From Vulcanimicrobiota bacterium (GTDB lineage Bacteria > Vulcanimicrobiota > Vulcanimicrobiia > Eremiobacterales > Eremiobacteraceae), in assembly GCA_019232725.1 (NCBI GenBank), contig JAFANK010000177.1, forward strand, positions 1 through 21,037: a DNA stretch of 21,037 bases, in the 5' to 3' direction. How positions within the stretch are numbered: position 1 is the stretch's first letter; each line of letters opens with the position of its first letter. The position numbers and the translations under genes were made by a program. Shown in pieces: positions 7,114-15,284 of this stretch. The notes under the pieces were generated by a model. That model saw nothing but the letters and a program-made list of their open reading frames with translations, did not search any database and had not been told where the DNA came from.

Positions 7114-9533
7114 GCAAACAGCCAGCGCGCCGCAACCTGACCCTAACGATCGATGGGCGGCAGGTCACCGTGCCCGAGGGGACGCTCGTCGTGGAAGCGG
7201 CAAGACAGGCCGGCTTCAACATCCCTGTCTACTGCTACCATCCTAAGATGGACCCCGCGGGACTGTGCCGCATCTGTCTTGTCGAGATCGAGAAGATCCC
7301 CAAGCTGCAGATCGCGTGCAACACGCAGGTGGCCGACGGCATGGTCGTGCACACGATGTCGCCGCGCGTCGCCGAAGGACGCCGTGGCGTGCTCGAATTC
7401 TTGCTTCTGAACCATCCGCTCGACTGTCCGATTTGCGATAAGGGCGGCGAATGCGATCTGCAAGATTTCACGATGAGCTACGGTCCCGGCGCAAGCCGCC
7501 TCACCGAACCCAAACTGCACAAGCCCAAAGCGGTCGATCTCGGCCCGACCATCGTGCTCGACGAGGAGCGCTGCATTTTATGCCGGCGTTGCACGCGCTT
7601 TGACGACGAGATAGCGCAAGAGCGCAATCTCGTGGTGAACGAGCGCGGGCATCACAGCCTGATCGCGACAGCCGACGGCTCTGACTACCGTTCGTATTTC
7701 TCGGGCAACACGACCGAGATCTGTCCGGTGGGCGCCTTGACGAGCAAGGCGTATCGGTTCCGCTCGCGGCCGTGGGACTTGAGCCACGCCGACTCGGTCT
7801 GCACGCAGTGCTCGGTTGGCTGCAATTACCGCATCGACTCGCGCTTCGGCCGCATCATGCGCACCTTCACGCGCGAGAACACCGCAGTGGACGATGGATG
7901 GATCTGCGATCGCGGCCGCTACACGTTCAACTACCTGTACGAGCCCTCGCGCTTGCGCCAGCCGCTGATCAAGCGCGACGGCGAACATCAACCGGCTACT
8001 TTCGACGAGGCGATCGCCATCGCGGCGGAGCGCTTGCGTACCGCGGCACGCAAAGGCAGCGTCGGCATCATCGGCGGCGGCCGCCTGTCCGACGAAGAAG
8101 CCTTTGCCCTGCAGCAATTCGCGCGTGAGGTGCTGGGGACGGACAACATCGATCATCGCGTCGGCTTGCAGAAGTATGCCTCGCCTTCGCGCCACGAAGC
8201 GCGACTTGAAGATATCGATGACGCGTCGCTCATCGTGATCTTCGGCGCTATCACGCCGGAACAAGCGCCCATCTTGGATCTGCGATTGCGCCGCGCGGTG
8301 GCTCGTCGCCACGCAAAGCTGCTGTTCGTGGGGCCGTACAAGCCCGATCTACCGGTGCCGTGCCGCCACGTCGAATACACGCCCGGGGCCATCGCCGAAT
8401 TGATGGAACAGCTGGCCGACGTCGTGCACCATGGTCGCGAGGAGCGCGGCGAAGGCTTCGTCGCCGAGATCGCGCAGGAGCTCGCCGACGCCGAGCGGAT
8501 CATCGCCGTCCACAATGGCCGCGACCCCGGGGCCATCGAGGCCCTCGAGAAGCTCATGGACCGGTTGCACGATTACGATCATCCGGTCGGCATCTTGGTC
8601 GTGGGAGCTACCGGCAATGCGCGCGGCGCGGAAGCCGCGGGCTGCGTGCCCAACTTGGGCCCCGGCTACGCTGAGCTTGGCCGCTCGGGCATGACCGCGG
8701 CGGAGATGTTCGCGGCCGCAGCCGATGGCAAACTCGACGCGCTCTATATCGCCGGCGCAAATCCCGCGCTGACATTTCCTGACGGCGAGCTCGTGCGCAG
8801 AGCGCTGCAGCGTGTACCGTTTCTGGCGGTCGCCGATCAAGTGCTCACCGAAACCGCCGCGTACGCGGATGTCGTGCTGGCTGCGGCATCCTTTGCGGAG
8901 AAGAGCGGACACGTCACCAATCTGGAGGGCCGCCAGCAAGCATTTGCGCAGGCGATCGAGCCGCCGGTGCATGTGGGCAGCGATCTGCGTATCCTCGCGG
9001 CGTTCGCGCAAACCCTCGGCAAAGAGTGGGCCATCCCCGACGACGCCGACGCGCTCTTCGCGCAGCTGCGCCACGTGCAACGCGCAGCGCGTCCGCGCTC
9101 GCCCAAAGATCCCCTGCCCCGGCCGAGGGTTGATGAAACGTCGTTATCATCTGCGGATCAAGTCGACGCCACGCATCAGCGCTTCACAATCATCCCCGTG
9201 CCGCGCTTGTACGCGGGCGGCGGAGCGTCGGCGCACGATCCTGGCATCGCCGCGATGCGGCCCGCACCATTTGCAACCTTTCATCCCGACGACGCGGCGA
9301 GAATCGGCGTGGTCCACGGTGACATGGTCCGGCTGCAAGGCCGCGGCGGCAGCATTGATGTCGAGGTGCACGTCGGACCGCAGGCACCCACCGGCGTCGC
9401 GCTCGTTTTGGCGGATATGCCGCAAGCGCCGGTCAACCGGCTGCTCGACGCTTCTGGATTTGGTTCGGCGACCGCGATAAAGGTCAGGTCTGTTGCAGCG
9501 GCGCCGCCTGAGACCATCGAGGTGACCGCATGA
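7110..9533 (+). CDS. nuoG: NADH-quinone oxidoreductase subunit G (75 kDa; N1b, N4, N5 and N7 ligands)
   Basis: The 807-residue subunit has an N-terminal ferredoxin-like region and a molybdopterin-oxidoreductase-like C-terminal body. Ligand sets can be read directly: Cys42, 53, 56 and 70 (2Fe-2S N1b); His102 with Cys106, 109 and 115 (N5); Cys155, 158, 161 and 205 (N4); and Cys231, 234, 238 and 266 (C-x2-C-x3-C-x27-C, the optional N7 site). N7 is known in E. coli and Thermus and is lost in mitochondria and many bacteria. The C-terminal end, around residues 715-800, resembles a molybdopterin-dinucleotide-binding beta domain, though the subunit carries no molybdenum cofactor. ATG 7110 overlaps nuoF by 4 bases. 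Confidence 0.96.
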   Translation: MSKQPARRNLTLTIDGRQVTVPEGTLVVEAARQAGFNIPVYCYHPKMDPAGLCRICLVEIEKIPKLQIACNTQVADGMVVHTMSPRVAEGRRGVLEFLLLNHPLDCPICDKGGECDLQDFTMSYGPGASRLTEPKLHKPKAVDLGPTIVLDEERCILCRRCTRFDDEIAQERNLVVNERGHHSLIATADGSDYRSYFSGNTTEICPVGALTSKAYRFRSRPWDLSHADSVCTQCSVGCNYRIDSRFGRIMRTFTRENTAVDDGWICDRGRYTFNYLYEPSRLRQPLIKRDGEHQPATFDEAIAIAAERLRTAARKGSVGIIGGGRLSDEEAFALQQFAREVLGTDNIDHRVGLQKYASPSRHEARLEDIDDASLIVIFGAITPEQAPILDLRLRRAVARRHAKLLFVGPYKPDLPVPCRHVEYTPGAIAELMEQLADVVHHGREERGEGFVAEIAQELADAERIIAVHNGRDPGAIEALEKLMDRLHDYDHPVGILVVGATGNARGAEAAGCVPNLGPGYAELGRSGMTAAEMFAAAADGKLDALYIAGANPALTFPDGELVRRALQRVPFLAVADQVLTETAAYADVVLAAASFAEKSGHVTNLEGRQQAFAQAIEPPVHVGSDLRILAAFAQTLGKEWAIPDDADALFAQLRHVQRAARPRSPKDPLPRPRVDETSLSSADQVDATHQRFTIIPVPRLYAGGGASAHDPGIAAMRPAPFATFHPDDAARIGVVHGDMVRLQGRGGSIDVEVHVGPQAPTGVALVLADMPQAPVNRLLDASGFGSATAIKVRSVAAAPPETIEVTA

Positions 9534-10537
9534 GTCACTTCCCCGATTGGGCGATCATCTTAGCCGTCAAATCTGGCGTGCTCATCTTCATCGTGGTGAC
9601 GGCATTTGCGTATCTCATGCTGCTCGAGCGAAAGATGCTGGGCTGGTTCCAGTTGCGCTTGGGCCCGACATGGTGCGGCCCGTGGGGGCTCATGCAGCCG
9701 GCAGCGGACGCCATCAAGCTCGTGCTCAAAGAAGATCTCACCCCTGCCGGCGCCGATCTCTTCATCTATAAGATAGCCCCGGCGCTTGCCGTGCTGACCG
9801 CGCTCTTGGCTTACGCCGTGATCCCCTTTGGCTGGCTGCCCGACGGGACGCCCATCGCGATCGCTTCGCCCAATGTCGGCATCCTGTTCGTCTTGGCCGC
9901 GGGGGCGGTCGGCGTGTACGGCATTGCGCTCGGTGGCTGGGCGTCGCAATCCAAGTGGTCGCTGCTCGGCGGCATCCGTTCAACCGCACAGCTCATCTCT
10001 TATGAGCTCGCAATGGGGTTGTCGATCATCCCCGTGGTCATGCTTGCCGGCACAACCAGCTTGGCCGGCATCGTGGCGGCTCAGTCGGCGCATCATTTAT
10101 GGTACATCATTCCGCTCTTCATCCCGGCATGGATCTACGGCGTCACTGCGCTCGCCGAGACCAATCGCGCGCCGTTCGATCTGCCCGAAGCTGAGACTGA
10201 GCTGGTCGCAGGATTCCACACCGAATATTCGAGCCTGCGCTTCGGCACGTTCTTCGTGGCCGAGTACATCAATATGATCACGGTCTCGGCGATCCGCACG
10301 CTGCTCTTCTTCGGCGGCGGTGATGGCCCGTGGGTAGCGCAGTTCCCACTGCTCACCGTCGTCTGGTTCTTGGTGAAGGTCGGCATCATGCTCTTCATCA
10401 TGATCTGGTGGCGAGCAACCTTGCCGCGGCTGCGCTACGACCGGCTGATGACCTTCGGCTGGAAATTCTTGCTGCCCACATCGGTCGCGTGCGTCATCAT
10501 CGTGGCCGGCGTGGTCGCAGCGATGGGGAATCGTTGA
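9530..10537 (+). CDS. nuoH: NADH-quinone oxidoreductase subunit H
   Basis: The 335-residue membrane subunit links the quinone chamber to the proton channels. About eight helices are visible. The conserved loops are LERKMLGWFQLRLGP (residues 32-46) and ETNRAPFDLPEAETELVAGF, followed by HTEYSS (about 210-234). The glutamates of the E-channel are present: Glu159 in the TM5 helix (ISYELAMGL) and Glu210, 220, 222 and 224 in the loop. Length is typical. The start overlaps nuoG by 4 bases with GAGGTGA just upstream. No unusual substitutions were seen in this subunit. Confidence 0.97.
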   Translation: MSHFPDWAIILAVKSGVLIFIVVTAFAYLMLLERKMLGWFQLRLGPTWCGPWGLMQPAADAIKLVLKEDLTPAGADLFIYKIAPALAVLTALLAYAVIPFGWLPDGTPIAIASPNVGILFVLAAGAVGVYGIALGGWASQSKWSLLGGIRSTAQLISYELAMGLSIIPVVMLAGTTSLAGIVAAQSAHHLWYIIPLFIPAWIYGVTALAETNRAPFDLPEAETELVAGFHTEYSSLRFGTFFVAEYINMITVSAIRTLLFFGGGDGPWVAQFPLLTVVWFLVKVGIMLFIMIWWRATLPRLRYDRLMTFGWKFLLPTSVACVIIVAGVVAAMGNR

Positions 10538-10538
10538 C

Positions 10539-11060
10539 GTGAGCTTCATCGTTAATGGACTGCGTTTTGTGGCCAACGCCGCCACTGGACTCGTCATCGG
10601 CATGGTCACCACGATGAAGTACCTGTGGACCAAGAAAGCGACCATCGACTATCCGCGCAAGCCGTTCCCACACGCCGAACGGTTCCGCGGCGTGCACGAG
10701 CTGCGCAAATACGATGATGGGTTGGAGCGGTGCATCGGCTGCGAGCTCTGCGCCGTCGCCTGTCCTGCCAACGCGATCACGGTCATCGGCGCGGAGAATG
10801 ATCCTGCGGCTCCGGTCTCGCCCGGCGAGCGCTACGGTTACCGCTACGAGATCGACATGTTGCGCTGCATCTTCTGCGGTTGGTGTGAAGAGGCGTGTCC
10901 GACCGACGCGATCGTACTGACGCCGCGCTTCGATCTAGCGGATTTCACGCGCCAGCGCCTCGTCTACGGCAAAGATAAACTCGTCGTGCGCGACCCGTTC
11001 ACCCAACACATGGCGAATACGGAATCGGCGGTCGAGACGGACCCGGGAGTCGCGCCATGA
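10539..11060 (+). CDS. nuoI: NADH-quinone oxidoreductase subunit I (N6a and N6b)
   Basis: The 173-residue 8Fe ferredoxin-like subunit carries Cys65, 68, 71 and 75 (CIGCELCAVACP) and Cys110, 113, 116 and 120 (CIFCGWCEEACP). These are the two 4Fe-4S motifs for N6a and N6b, which pass electrons to N2 in NuoB. An N-terminal amphipathic or hydrophobic segment (about residues 3-30) lies at the membrane surface, as in other NuoI. The start is GTG one base after the nuoH stop. The end overlaps nuoJ by 4 bases. Confidence 0.96.
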   Translation: MSFIVNGLRFVANAATGLVIGMVTTMKYLWTKKATIDYPRKPFPHAERFRGVHELRKYDDGLERCIGCELCAVACPANAITVIGAENDPAAPVSPGERYGYRYEIDMLRCIFCGWCEEACPTDAIVLTPRFDLADFTRQRLVYGKDKLVVRDPFTQHMANTESAVETDPGVAP

Positions 11061-11563
11061 TGGCGCTTTTCTGGATCTGCACCGCGATCTTGATCCTCAC
11101 CGCGATCGGTGTCGTCGCGAGCCGCCATCCGGTGCATTCGGTGATCGCGCTCATCGTCAACTTCAGCGCATTGGCGGTCATGTTCTTGATGCTAAACGCT
11201 GAATTCTTGGCGATGATCCAGATCATCATCTATGCCGGCGCGATCCTCGTGCTGTTCTTATTCGTCATCACGCTGCTGACGATCGGCACCGGGCCGGTCG
11301 AAAGCGGCCCGAGCCGCCTCGCGTTCCAAGCAGTGCCGTCGATCGTCTCAGGCATCGTGGCGCTTGCGCTCTTGGCGAGCGGCGTACGAACGGCAAGCGC
11401 CGCTGCTCCGCCGGAGGCGCCCGCGGACTTCGGGCTGGTCGGCAGCTTCGGCATGCAACTGCTGACGACGCACTTGTTCGCGTTTGAAGTGACCGGTTTC
11501 GTGCTGCTCATCGCCGTGCTGGGCGTCGTGCTCATGGCGGCCCGCAAGGAGCTGCGTTTCTAG
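11057..11563 (+). CDS. nuoJ: NADH-quinone oxidoreductase subunit J
   Basis: The 168-residue membrane subunit has five predicted helices. The conserved helix 3 reads AEFLAMIQIIIYAGAILVLF and contains the YAGAI segment that forms the pi-bulge controlling coupling in complex I. The C-terminal helix reads LFAFEVTGFVLLIAVLGVV. Length is close to typical bacterial NuoJ. The loop around residues 110-130 is rich in Ala and Pro and is variable in the family. The start overlaps nuoI by 4 bases, and one base separates its stop from nuoK. Confidence 0.94.
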   Translation: MMALFWICTAILILTAIGVVASRHPVHSVIALIVNFSALAVMFLMLNAEFLAMIQIIIYAGAILVLFLFVITLLTIGTGPVESGPSRLAFQAVPSIVSGIVALALLASGVRTASAAAPPEAPADFGLVGSFGMQLLTTHLFAFEVTGFVLLIAVLGVVLMAARKELRF

Positions 11564-11564
11564 C

Positions 11565-11873
11565 ATGCCCGGAGTGCCGCTCGCCGACTACCTCGCCGTT
11601 GCAAGCGCGCTGTTCGCGGTTGGTGTGATCGGCTTTTTGCTGCGCCGTAACCCCATCACGATGCTGATGGCGATCGAGCTCATGTGGAACGCCGGCAACC
11701 TCGCGTTCGCGGCGTTCGCACGGACGTTTGTCGATTTTTCGGGGCAGATCTTCGTCTTCATCGTCGTGACGGTTGCCGCCGCCGAAGCGGCCATCGCGCT
11801 TGCCATCGTGGTCATGGTCTTCCGACGGCGGCGCGACGTCGACGTCGACGAGATCTCGGAGCTGCGCGGCTGA
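11565..11873 (+). CDS. nuoK: NADH-quinone oxidoreductase subunit K
   Basis: The 102-residue membrane subunit has three helices, homologous to MrpC. The two buried glutamates of the proton path are kept: Glu38 in MAIELMWNAGNL and Glu74 in AAAEAAIALAI, matching E. coli Glu36 and Glu72. The tail FRRRRDVDVDEISELRG is cytoplasmic and slightly longer in charged residues than usual. The stop codon shares its last base with the first base of the nuoL ATG. Confidence 0.95.
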   Translation: MPGVPLADYLAVASALFAVGVIGFLLRRNPITMLMAIELMWNAGNLAFAAFARTFVDFSGQIFVFIVVTVAAAEAAIALAIVVMVFRRRRDVDVDEISELRG

Positions 11874-13816
11874 TGGAAGGCTTTGTGGCGACGGTACCCT
11901 TCACGATCTTGTTCTTGCCGTTCTTCGGCATGGTGCTGATCGCACTTGCCGGCCCGTACGTGCCGCGGTTGGGTGCGGCGATCGTCGGCAACCTCTCCGT
12001 GCTTGGATCGTTCGTGCTCACGGCAGTGCTGGCATCATATGTCTGGAGTTTGCCGCCGGACCAACAGGTGCTCACGCTCAAGTACCCGCCGGCCTGGGCC
12101 ACCCATCCGGCGTATTGGGCGCACATACCGCCACTCACCATCTCCTTTGAGCTGCGCATCGATCCATTGGCGCTCATGTGGATGCTGATCATCACCGGTG
12201 TGGGCTTTTTGATCCATCTCTATTCGATCGGGTACATGCAAGAGTCCAAGTGGTACCGCACCTTCTTCGCCTACATGAACTTGTTCGTGTTCGCGATGCT
12301 GATGCTGGTCATGGCGGGCAACTTCTTGTGGCTGCTCGTGGGCTGGGCCGGCGTCGGCCTTGCATCGTACTTGCTCATCGGCTTTGATGCTGACCGCATG
12401 GCCGCCGTTCTGGCAGCGCGCAAAGCGCTCATCATGAACGTCATCGGCGATGTCGGCATCATGGTCGCCATCTTTTTGATGTATGCGCATTTCGGCAGCC
12501 TCTCGTACAAAGTGGTCTTCGCCAACGTCACGAGCGCCGGCACGAGCGCGCTTGATTGGATCGGCATCTGGCTGCTCGTCGGCGCGGTGGCGAAATCCGC
12601 CCAACTGCCGCTGCACACGTGGTTGCCCGACGCGATGGAAGGGCCGACGCCGGTGAGCGCGCTCATCCACGCCGCCACCATGGTGACCGCAGGCGTGTAC
12701 TTGATCGCCCGCGCGCATCCCATCTATGACCATGCGCCGGCCGCGGCGATGACGGTGGCGGTGATCGGCTGCGCGTCGGCCTTCGTCGCGGCCACGATCG
12801 GTATGGCGCAGTATGACATCAAGCGCGTGCTCGCGTACTCCACGATGAGCCAGATCGGTTACATGATACTTGCCGTCGGTGTGGGAGCGTACGCCGCCGG
12901 CACCTTCCATTTCGTCACCCACGCGTTCTTCAAAGCGCTGCTCTTCATGGCGGCCGGCATCATCATCCATAACTTGGGCGGCGAACAGGATATCCGCAAG
13001 ATGGGCGGGCTTGCCAAGCGCATGCCATTCGCATTTTTGACGTTCCTCATCGGCACGCTCGCCATTTCCGGTTTCTTTCCGTTCGCCGGGTTTTTCTCCA
13101 AAGATGCGATTTTGGATGAGCTGCAGCTGCTCGGCCATCCGTGGCTGTGGGCATTCGGTTCGATAACGGCGTTGCTCACCGCGTACTACATGTTCCGCCT
13201 CGTGTTCATGACGTTCTTCACGGGAGCGTATCGCGGCGATCACGAGCCGCATGCAGACCGGTCCCCTACCATGGAAGTCCCAGTCGCCATCTTGGCCGTG
13301 TTGGCGACGATCGGCGGCTGGCTCGTGTTACCGGGTCACGATGAGATGAGCCGCCTGTTGCAAGGCGCGTTTGGCGATCGCGGCATTTTGCCGACCATGG
13401 GTGAGATCAACTGGTTCGTCACGGGCGTGACCACATTCTCCGCCGCCGCAGGTCTCGTCATCGCCTGGTGGTTATACGAGCGCGCACCCCAACTGCGCCG
13501 GCGCTTGGCCACGATGTTCGCGCCCGTGCAGCGGGTGCTTGCCAACGCGTATTACATCGACACGATCTACCACTGGCTCTTCGAAGTCCCGACGCTCACC
13601 GCCGCCTCTGACATCGCGAAGTATGTCGACCCCGAGGGTGTCGGCGGTGTGATCGCAGGCGTCGCCCGCACCACGACGGGGCTCGGCGACGCGATGCGCG
13701 GCTGGGAAACCGGATACTTACGCCGCTACGGTCTCGGCATGGTGGTCGGCATGGTGCTCGTCTTGGCGTATTACATCTTCGTCGTGCACGGCGGTGCCGC
13801 CGTAGGGATGCGCTGA
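11873..13816 (+). CDS. nuoL: NADH-quinone oxidoreductase subunit L with unusual TM5/TM6 residues
   Basis: The 647-residue distal antiporter-like subunit has about 14 core helices plus the long C-terminal lateral helix region. Pump residues kept are Lys241 (VAKSAQLPLHTWL), His266 (SALIHAATM), Lys354 (HAFFKALLF) and Lys410-Asp411 (FFSKDAIL). Two near-invariant positions differ. The TM5 glutamate of the GWEGVGL motif is Ala159 (GWAGVGL, codon GCC at 12347-12349). The arginine corresponding to E. coli Arg175 is Val190 (KALIMNVIGD, codon GTC at 12440-12442), while the paired aspartate remains as Asp193. The upstream ADN motif is AGN (Gly149). The frame is intact and all other motifs are normal, so a pseudogene is unlikely. 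ATG 11873 is chosen over an upstream in-frame position inside nuoK; GGAG lies at 11858-11861. Confidence 0.96.
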   Translation: MEGFVATVPFTILFLPFFGMVLIALAGPYVPRLGAAIVGNLSVLGSFVLTAVLASYVWSLPPDQQVLTLKYPPAWATHPAYWAHIPPLTISFELRIDPLALMWMLIITGVGFLIHLYSIGYMQESKWYRTFFAYMNLFVFAMLMLVMAGNFLWLLVGWAGVGLASYLLIGFDADRMAAVLAARKALIMNVIGDVGIMVAIFLMYAHFGSLSYKVVFANVTSAGTSALDWIGIWLLVGAVAKSAQLPLHTWLPDAMEGPTPVSALIHAATMVTAGVYLIARAHPIYDHAPAAAMTVAVIGCASAFVAATIGMAQYDIKRVLAYSTMSQIGYMILAVGVGAYAAGTFHFVTHAFFKALLFMAAGIIIHNLGGEQDIRKMGGLAKRMPFAFLTFLIGTLAISGFFPFAGFFSKDAILDELQLLGHPWLWAFGSITALLTAYYMFRLVFMTFFTGAYRGDHEPHADRSPTMEVPVAILAVLATIGGWLVLPGHDEMSRLLQGAFGDRGILPTMGEINWFVTGVTTFSAAAGLVIAWWLYERAPQLRRRLATMFAPVQRVLANAYYIDTIYHWLFEVPTLTAASDIAKYVDPEGVGGVIAGVARTTTGLGDAMRGWETGYLRRYGLGMVVGMVLVLAYYIFVVHGGAAVGMR

Positions 13817-13817
13817 C

Positions 13818-15284
13818 GTGCTCATCAACACCGTCATCTTCCTGCCGCTCGTGACCGCACTCGTCCTCTTGTGCGTGCCGCGCACCGCGTCGGGCGCGCT
13901 TAAAGCCATCGCCCTGGCCGGTGCAGTCGCGACCTTCGTGCTCTCGCTCACCTTCATGTCGCTGGGCGTTTCGACAGTGGCCGACTTCACGGCGCCCTGG
14001 ATCGCAGGACCGTGGAGCGCTGCGTATCACGTGCGCGTCGATGCGCTGCGCCTGTTTTTTGTGCTGCTCACGACGCTCGTGAGCGCGGTCTGCGTGTGGG
14101 CGGCATTTTCGTACGCGCAAGCGACGCGGCTGCGCGGCTTCTTGTTCTTGTTGCTGACGTTTGAGACGACGCTGCTCGGGTTGTTCACGGCAGCTGATCT
14201 GCTGTTGTTCTACATCTATTGGGATCTGATGCTCATCCCGGTCTTCTTGATCTTGAGCGGCTATGCGGGCAGCGACGACGCGCGCAAAGCCGCTTGGGGA
14301 TATCTCATCTACAACGGTGCCGGCGGGCTCGTGCTGCTTCTCGGCATCATCGGTCTTGTCAACCAAACCCATACGTTCGAGGTAAGCGGGCTTGTGCCGA
14401 ATCTTAGCGGCGCACTCTCGTGGTGGCTGTTCGGCGCGTTCGCCTTTGCGTTTGCGGTCAAGACGCCCGCGTTCCCATTCCATAGCTGGATGCCCGCGAC
14501 ATACACGCAATCGCCGCCGCCGCTTGTGGCAATGGTGTCGGGAGTGCAGAGCAAAGCTGGGCTCTTCGGGCTGCTGGCATTTGCGTTGCCACTTTTTCCC
14601 GATGCCGCACATGTCTGGGCGCCGCTGTTGCTCGTGATGGCGATTGCCAGCATCTTGTACGGCGCGCTCGCCGCTATCGGCGCGCGCGACATGAAGCTAC
14701 TCGTCGCCTACTCGTCACTCTCGCACCTGGGCCTTGTCTGGCTCGCATTCTTCGCGTTCAGTATCACGTCGGTGTCCGCGGGGATCCTGATGCTCATCAG
14801 CCACGGGCTCATCGCAGCCGCGCTCTTCTTGCTGCTGGGCTTCATCGAGGAACGCGTCGGCACGCGTGATCTTGGCGCCGTCGGCGGATTGAGCCAGCAT
14901 GCACCACGCCTGGCAGCATACATGCTCGTCGCCGCGATGGCCGCGCTCGGCTTACCCGGCCTCTCCGGCTTCGCGGGAGAATTCTTGATCCTGATCGGCA
15001 CCTGGCAGACGCAGCCGCTCTACACGTCGCTCGCGCTCATCGCGGTCGTGCTCGCGTGCGTCTACATGCTCGTCCTCTTCCAAAGCCTCATGCACGGCCC
15101 CGAGCGATTACCGCGCGGCGCAGGACCCATCGAGCTACGCCCGCGCGAAATGTGGCTCGTCGCGCCCCTGCTCGCCGCTATCGTCTTCCTCGGCGTGTGG
15201 CCCGGATGGCTCAATGACCGGACGCCCAACGCGGTGACGGCTCAGCCACCCGCCGTGAGCACGACCGTCGGGAGACACGCATGA
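13818..15284 (+). CDS. nuoM: NADH-quinone oxidoreductase subunit M
   Basis: The 488-residue antiporter-like subunit has about 14 helices. The central lysines are kept: Lys215 in AFAVKTPAFPFHSW and Lys246 in GVQSKAGLFG. The TM12 glutamate is present in SGFAGEFLILIG. The TM5 glutamate (E. coli Glu144) is replaced by Asp136 in YIYWDLMLIPVF (codon GAT at 14223-14225), a conservative change. The TM7-8 loop HSWMPATYTQSPPPLVAMVSG departs from the commoner HTWLPDAHTEAPT type. The start is GTG one base after nuoL, and the end overlaps nuoN by 4 bases. MrpD and other antiporter paralogues are excluded by the operon position. Confidence 0.95.
   Translation: MLINTVIFLPLVTALVLLCVPRTASGALKAIALAGAVATFVLSLTFMSLGVSTVADFTAPWIAGPWSAAYHVRVDALRLFFVLLTTLVSAVCVWAAFSYAQATRLRGFLFLLLTFETTLLGLFTAADLLLFYIYWDLMLIPVFLILSGYAGSDDARKAAWGYLIYNGAGGLVLLLGIIGLVNQTHTFEVSGLVPNLSGALSWWLFGAFAFAFAVKTPAFPFHSWMPATYTQSPPPLVAMVSGVQSKAGLFGLLAFALPLFPDAAHVWAPLLLVMAIASILYGALAAIGARDMKLLVAYSSLSHLGLVWLAFFAFSITSVSAGILMLISHGLIAAALFLLLGFIEERVGTRDLGAVGGLSQHAPRLAAYMLVAAMAALGLPGLSGFAGEFLILIGTWQTQPLYTSLALIAVVLACVYMLVLFQSLMHGPERLPRGAGPIELRPREMWLVAPLLAAIVFLGVWPGWLNDRTPNAVTAQPPAVSTTVGRHA

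Noticed and set aside
12035..13252. Minus-strand frame of 405 codons inside nuoL
   Set aside because: It is the antisense shadow of a fully conserved nuoL, with no ribosome site and highly charged low-complexity composition.
11873..13816. Possibility that nuoL is a decaying pseudogene
   Set aside because: The frame is intact over 647 codons, all other pump residues and the lateral helix are kept, and gene junctions on both sides are tight.
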